A model generated the notes under the pieces. That model ran no database searches and had not been told where the DNA came from. It saw only the letters and a list, made by a program, of their open reading frames with translations. The position numbers were made by a program, and so were the translations under genes. Below, in pieces: positions 4,901 through 6,350 of a stretch of 6,350 nucleotides of DNA; positions within the stretch are counted from its first letter, which is position 1; the number at the start of each line of letters is the position of its first letter. The stretch spans positions 24,478 to 30,827 of the forward strand of contig MGUQ01000029.1 of the NCBI GenBank assembly GCA_001799975.1, given 5' to 3'. The stretch comes from Elusimicrobia bacterium RIFCSPLOWO2_01_FULL_54_10. GTDB lineage: Bacteria > Elusimicrobiota > Elusimicrobia > 2-02-FULL-39-32.

Positions 4901-6350
4901 GAAGGCGTTGTTACGGGTGTGAACGGTCCACGTCCTTTCCAGGGCGGAACCGGCTGTTTCCTTGTACTGATATTTGCTCTCCAAAAGATGGTTCGAGCCG
5001 TCATAGGACAGATTCTCCAGAGTCTCCTGCACCGTGGTCCTGCCACCCTCGGTTGTCTCCGAGCGCATGCGGAGGATGCGGCCGTCCCTATCCGTCTCAT
5101 ACAGACGGTCTAAATTGCGGCCGCTCTCATGGATCTGCACGCGCGAGCCCGCAGTCTTTTCGCGGCGGGTCCTGCCGTCCGCCTCTGTTGTCAGCTTGTC
5201 GTAATTGATGAGTTGTCCCTGGGCATCATATTCCAGGACATCCACTTGCGTGCGGCCCTCGTCCTGCACGGTCTTGGTCAGGCCCGCGAGGTTCCCGGAG
5301 CGGTCATAGAGGATGCCGGACATTTCCTCCTTGCCGGACAGGTGCTCCTCAACTGTGGTGCGGCTCATCTTCGTGGCCTGCCCGAGCGCATTGAACTGTT
5401 CTTGGACGGAGAAGAAAGTATAGGTTCTCTCGGGGCTGCTCACGCGCGTACGGCTTCCTATAACCCGGCCTTGGGAATCGTAGAGGATCTCATCTGTCTT
5501 TTCTGTCACGCTCTGTCCGTCCAGAGTCCTTTGTTGTTCCGATGAGAAGAGACGCCCGAAACGGTCATAGGAGTTGCTCAGAAGCGCAACCTGTCCGTCC
5601 CGTTCCGAACGCCATTTGAGAAGGCGTCCCTGACGGTCATAGACAAGGTCCGAGGCGGTTTCCGTTGTGATGTTCCCGTTCTCCTGGACCGTTCGGACAT
5701 AGCCGCTCACCTGGCCCAGCGCATTGAAGGAATGAAGCATATGGATGGACTGAGCTTTGTTGAATTCCCGTCCGCCCGTAGCGATGTCCAGTTCTTCAAC
5801 ATTCATTTTGCTCTCGACGAGCCGGCCGGAGGGATCATAGACCAGATCCCAAGATGATTCACGGGTTTCCCAGCCGTCTTCCCGGGTCGTGCGTTGAAAA
5901 CAAGCGATGCTCCCCGAAGGGTCGTAGGTTTGATCTGTCGCCGCGGTCCATTCCTTTCGACTCTGACCGGAGACTTCCGTAAAATGAGAGATCTGGCTCA
6001 GGATACGGCCTTCGGAGTCGTATTCCACCTTTTCCACTTTCTCTGTGAGCGTCTTGCCGCCCGGAGTTTCCTTGATGATCTCAAATCCTAAAGGGCGGTC
6101 CTGTCCGTCAAAACCCGTGTTACGGCGCGTCAGCTGAGACATCGAAAGGAATGACGAATCTCCGGCTAATTCCTGCGTGGTCAGCCGGCTGACGCGCTCC
6201 AGGAGCCGCCCCTTATCGTCATAGAGGACCTTGTCGGTCTCTTCCACAGTCGTGCGCGAGCCATCTGTCGTCAGGATGACTTGGCCGACTTCAAACTCGG
6301 GTGGTTTGGAATGCGTTTCAGGTTTGGCTTCGTTCTCTTCGTTTCCAACA
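1934..6350 (-). CDS. Giant YD/RHS-like repeat protein with C-terminal alpha/beta-hydrolase domain, N-terminus beyond window
   Basis: At least 1,471 residues are visible, and the frame is open to the right edge. Numbering here counts the GTG codon at 6247 as residue 1; 34 further codons lie upstream. That GTG is not the true start: it has no Shine-Dalgarno sequence, and the repeat pattern (TTDGSRTTVEE) crosses it. The visible N-terminal end is acidic and proline-bearing, like a linker. Residues 9-918 carry about 28 tyrosine-Asp or related motifs (YDSxGRL, FNALGQV). Residues about 940-1180 are alanine/glycine-rich and hydrophobic. Residues about 1240-1437 look like a lipase-type hydrolase with a GHSGG nucleophile elbow (S1325), D1373/D1374 and H1409. 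YD-repeat proteins of bacteria are usually surface or secreted and often carry toxin or enzyme tips; that role is inferred here. No classical RHS-associated core is seen. No promoter or signal peptide can be judged because the 5' end is missing. The stop is TAG at 1934-1936. Confidence 0.9.
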   Translation of the reverse strand, partial: VGNEENEAKPETHSKPPEFEVGQVILTTDGSRTTVEETDKVLYDDKGRLLERVSRLTTQELAGDSSFLSMSQLTRRNTGFDGQDRPLGFEIIKETPGGKTLTEKVEKVEYDSEGRILSQISHFTEVSGQSRKEWTAATDQTYDPSGSIACFQRTTREDGWETRESSWDLVYDPSGRLVESKMNVEELDIATGGREFNKAQSIHMLHSFNALGQVSGYVRTVQENGNITTETASDLVYDRQGRLLKWRSERDGQVALLSNSYDRFGRLFSSEQQRTLDGQSVTEKTDEILYDSQGRVIGSRTRVSSPERTYTFFSVQEQFNALGQATKMSRTTVEEHLSGKEEMSGILYDRSGNLAGLTKTVQDEGRTQVDVLEYDAQGQLINYDKLTTEADGRTRREKTAGSRVQIHESGRNLDRLYETDRDGRILRMRSETTEGGRTTVQETLENLSYDGSNHLLESKYQYKETAGSALERTWTVHTRNNAFDAEGRITQYSQETREGGKVTLEQTVGDQRYDSLGRLAFSHLRLRESGEGLDAGHDLIRKDMLYNAQGQLLWQSVLSSQENIWTLRRSLEDMRYDAEGRQVFSRNAVMEKGIRFAYLRIFNRHETVESFNALGQVSERTTLTDSDSAAPARVLEVKESDIKYNSQGQVDSFVSTVRSNAARGRLTQVTREGTRYNALGQAVESFEREFSIDEVSLGNQAKREALTLQTHTFNMQYDSLGRLTHAEGERSWNEVGGGNIAGLDTRWKNTSILFGFDRYYVSDTNRLEWEAYRAFNIPFAHVQKTLEFDLTGRALATLSLSVQNQETSYEWIDDNKLTRVEHGVYGMTSNIATFMLTMVEHYDSMGRADKFTSFSVRDDGNRTIRIESTDIVYNSDGSRKSAHAKFTTVTNRPVDQEEVRQGWKAADILSNWDPRGCAQGLEANLVGLIYNDNQKVISGKSDTPFHYDAFGNVDEKATQNAAKQSVRLVQNSGLGMTHLGNFALAGFTALQIGSAALLLIPVFGVFLQAAVNFGARMAQASAFKQDMTRALQEGLVDLGVDVALGFVSFGLDKLSRAQKITQNAKTVYTLLSSGAGSAGSTALKGMDGSGIFEQAGMALGMNLARSMFFGKDKLLHRLARSQFGKEAHEALRYTVEAASDFIVSTKEAAFTVAAGLALIAAPAIPFLVRGSPSDWAGQAAIAGAVLMSGAFVALAWKAGQGSPRTGASLFVNAPARKIKDAGKAFAVHFSDELGRFGQSDRRTSIRRSMLNIVSMMPVIGSFIPGEKTEFNKISGMVYTPGIHITDTPEAKRNESLFSQRFGSTFQLPALNAGYDFGTVTDVFMGILNLEHSASYDMALKFLESGKNEQGMGYIFVGHSGGAQRSAHAAKILGGLGYGGGMLLGLAGPVVGTYNNFERIDLIGSSKDDFIAAFGQMLSPLAFLPGGKILTDFSFSSSNGTYSHRNIGADMESNPYLIETESRIWNYLNLLR
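1937..2530 (-). other. C-terminal alpha/beta-hydrolase (lipase-like) domain of the giant protein
   Basis: Residues about 1240-1437 begin with a strand and turn, MVYTPGIHIT, in the usual oxyanion-hole position. An Asn/Gly loop (NAGYDFGT) and a helix follow, then strand YIFVGHSGGAQ with the nucleophile elbow G-H-S-G-G (S1325, codon 2273-2275). A later strand, IDLIGSSKDDF, offers D1373/D1374 as the acid. TYSHRNIG supplies H1409 (codon 2021-2023). The order Ser, Asp, His and the spacings fit a serine hydrolase. Substrate (lipid, ester or peptide) cannot be told from this. The Gly-rich run after the elbow (GGLGYGGGMLLG) is unusual and could be a membrane-contacting lid or helix. Confidence 0.75.
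2759..3418 (-). other. Hydrophobic helical spacer region with predicted membrane segments
   Basis: This is the part of the giant protein between the repeat array and the hydrolase. Long uncharged stretches lie at residues about 944-980 (3308-3418, including AALLLIPVFGVFLQAAV), 1114-1134 (2846-2908) and 1144-1163 (2759-2818). Between them lie Ala/Gly/Ser-rich helical sequences with a few charges. The first stretch is long enough for one or two membrane passes. In repeat-toxin proteins, a hydrophobic region before the C-terminal enzyme commonly helps membrane insertion or translocation; that role is inferred. No named pre-toxin domain is recognised. Confidence 0.6.
3494..6223 (-). repeat. YD-type repeat array within the giant protein (about 28 motifs, period about 30 residues)
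   Basis: Motifs of the form Y/F-D/N-x-x-G-R/Q-L/V begin at residues 9, 76, 108, 137, 174, 203, 227, 256, 285, 314, 340, 383, 415, 449, 479, 512, 542, 577, 610, 642, 683, 754, 808, 839, 878, 896 and 913, with a degenerate one near 46. Most steps are 24-37 residues. Between motifs run charged Thr/Glu/Arg-rich strands such as TTREGGxxTxE. One sub-type reads (F/Y)NALGQ and is found at DNA positions 5711-5728, 5378-5395, 4502-4519 and 4307-4324; these copies are also similar at base level. Known YD repeats fold as a beta-strand spiral or hollow shell. The divergence between copies suggests an old, not recently amplified, array. Confidence 0.85.

Noticed and set aside
6245..6247. GTG as the start codon of the giant gene
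   Set aside because: The frame stays open for 34 further codons to the window edge, a repeat-like strand spans the GTG, and there is no ribosome binding site. The true start is outside the window.

Overview
The window is moderately GC-rich (a little over half G+C by eye) bacterial DNA with almost no non-coding sequence. It holds three protein genes and no RNA gene, CRISPR array or insertion sequence. Two genes run off the window edges. No marker gene identifies the organism. The mix of a soluble receiver-kinase protein, a DHH phosphoesterase of the 'DTQPG.GNN' type and a giant YD-repeat protein would fit an uncultured Gram-negative lineage such as Omnitrophota or a deltaproteobacterial/PVC-like group. 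That placement is a low-confidence inference.

Layout. Positions 1-761 (minus strand, 3' end beyond the left edge) encode a DHH-family phosphoesterase of the NrnA/oligoribonuclease-PAP phosphatase type. A short divergent intergenic stretch (about 762-820) carries a near-consensus sigma70 promoter. It fires rightward into 821-1945, a cytoplasmic protein made of a receiver domain followed by a histidine-kinase core. From 1934 to the right edge (minus strand, 5' end beyond 6350) runs one very long reading frame. It encodes a YD/RHS-like repeat protein of at least 1,471 residues, with about 28 repeat motifs, then a hydrophobic helical region, then a C-terminal alpha/beta-hydrolase (lipase-like) domain with a visible Ser-Asp-His set.

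The kinase gene and the giant gene converge and overlap tail to tail by 12 bp. The most interesting object is the giant gene. It has the plan of a polymorphic-toxin or secreted-effector protein (repeat shell, membrane-active spacer, enzymatic tip). However, it lacks the usual RHS-core cleavage signature and has no immunity-type gene directly downstream. Nothing in the sequence ties the three genes into one pathway. The DHH and kinase genes share only their divergent start region, and the kinase and giant genes share only their ends.
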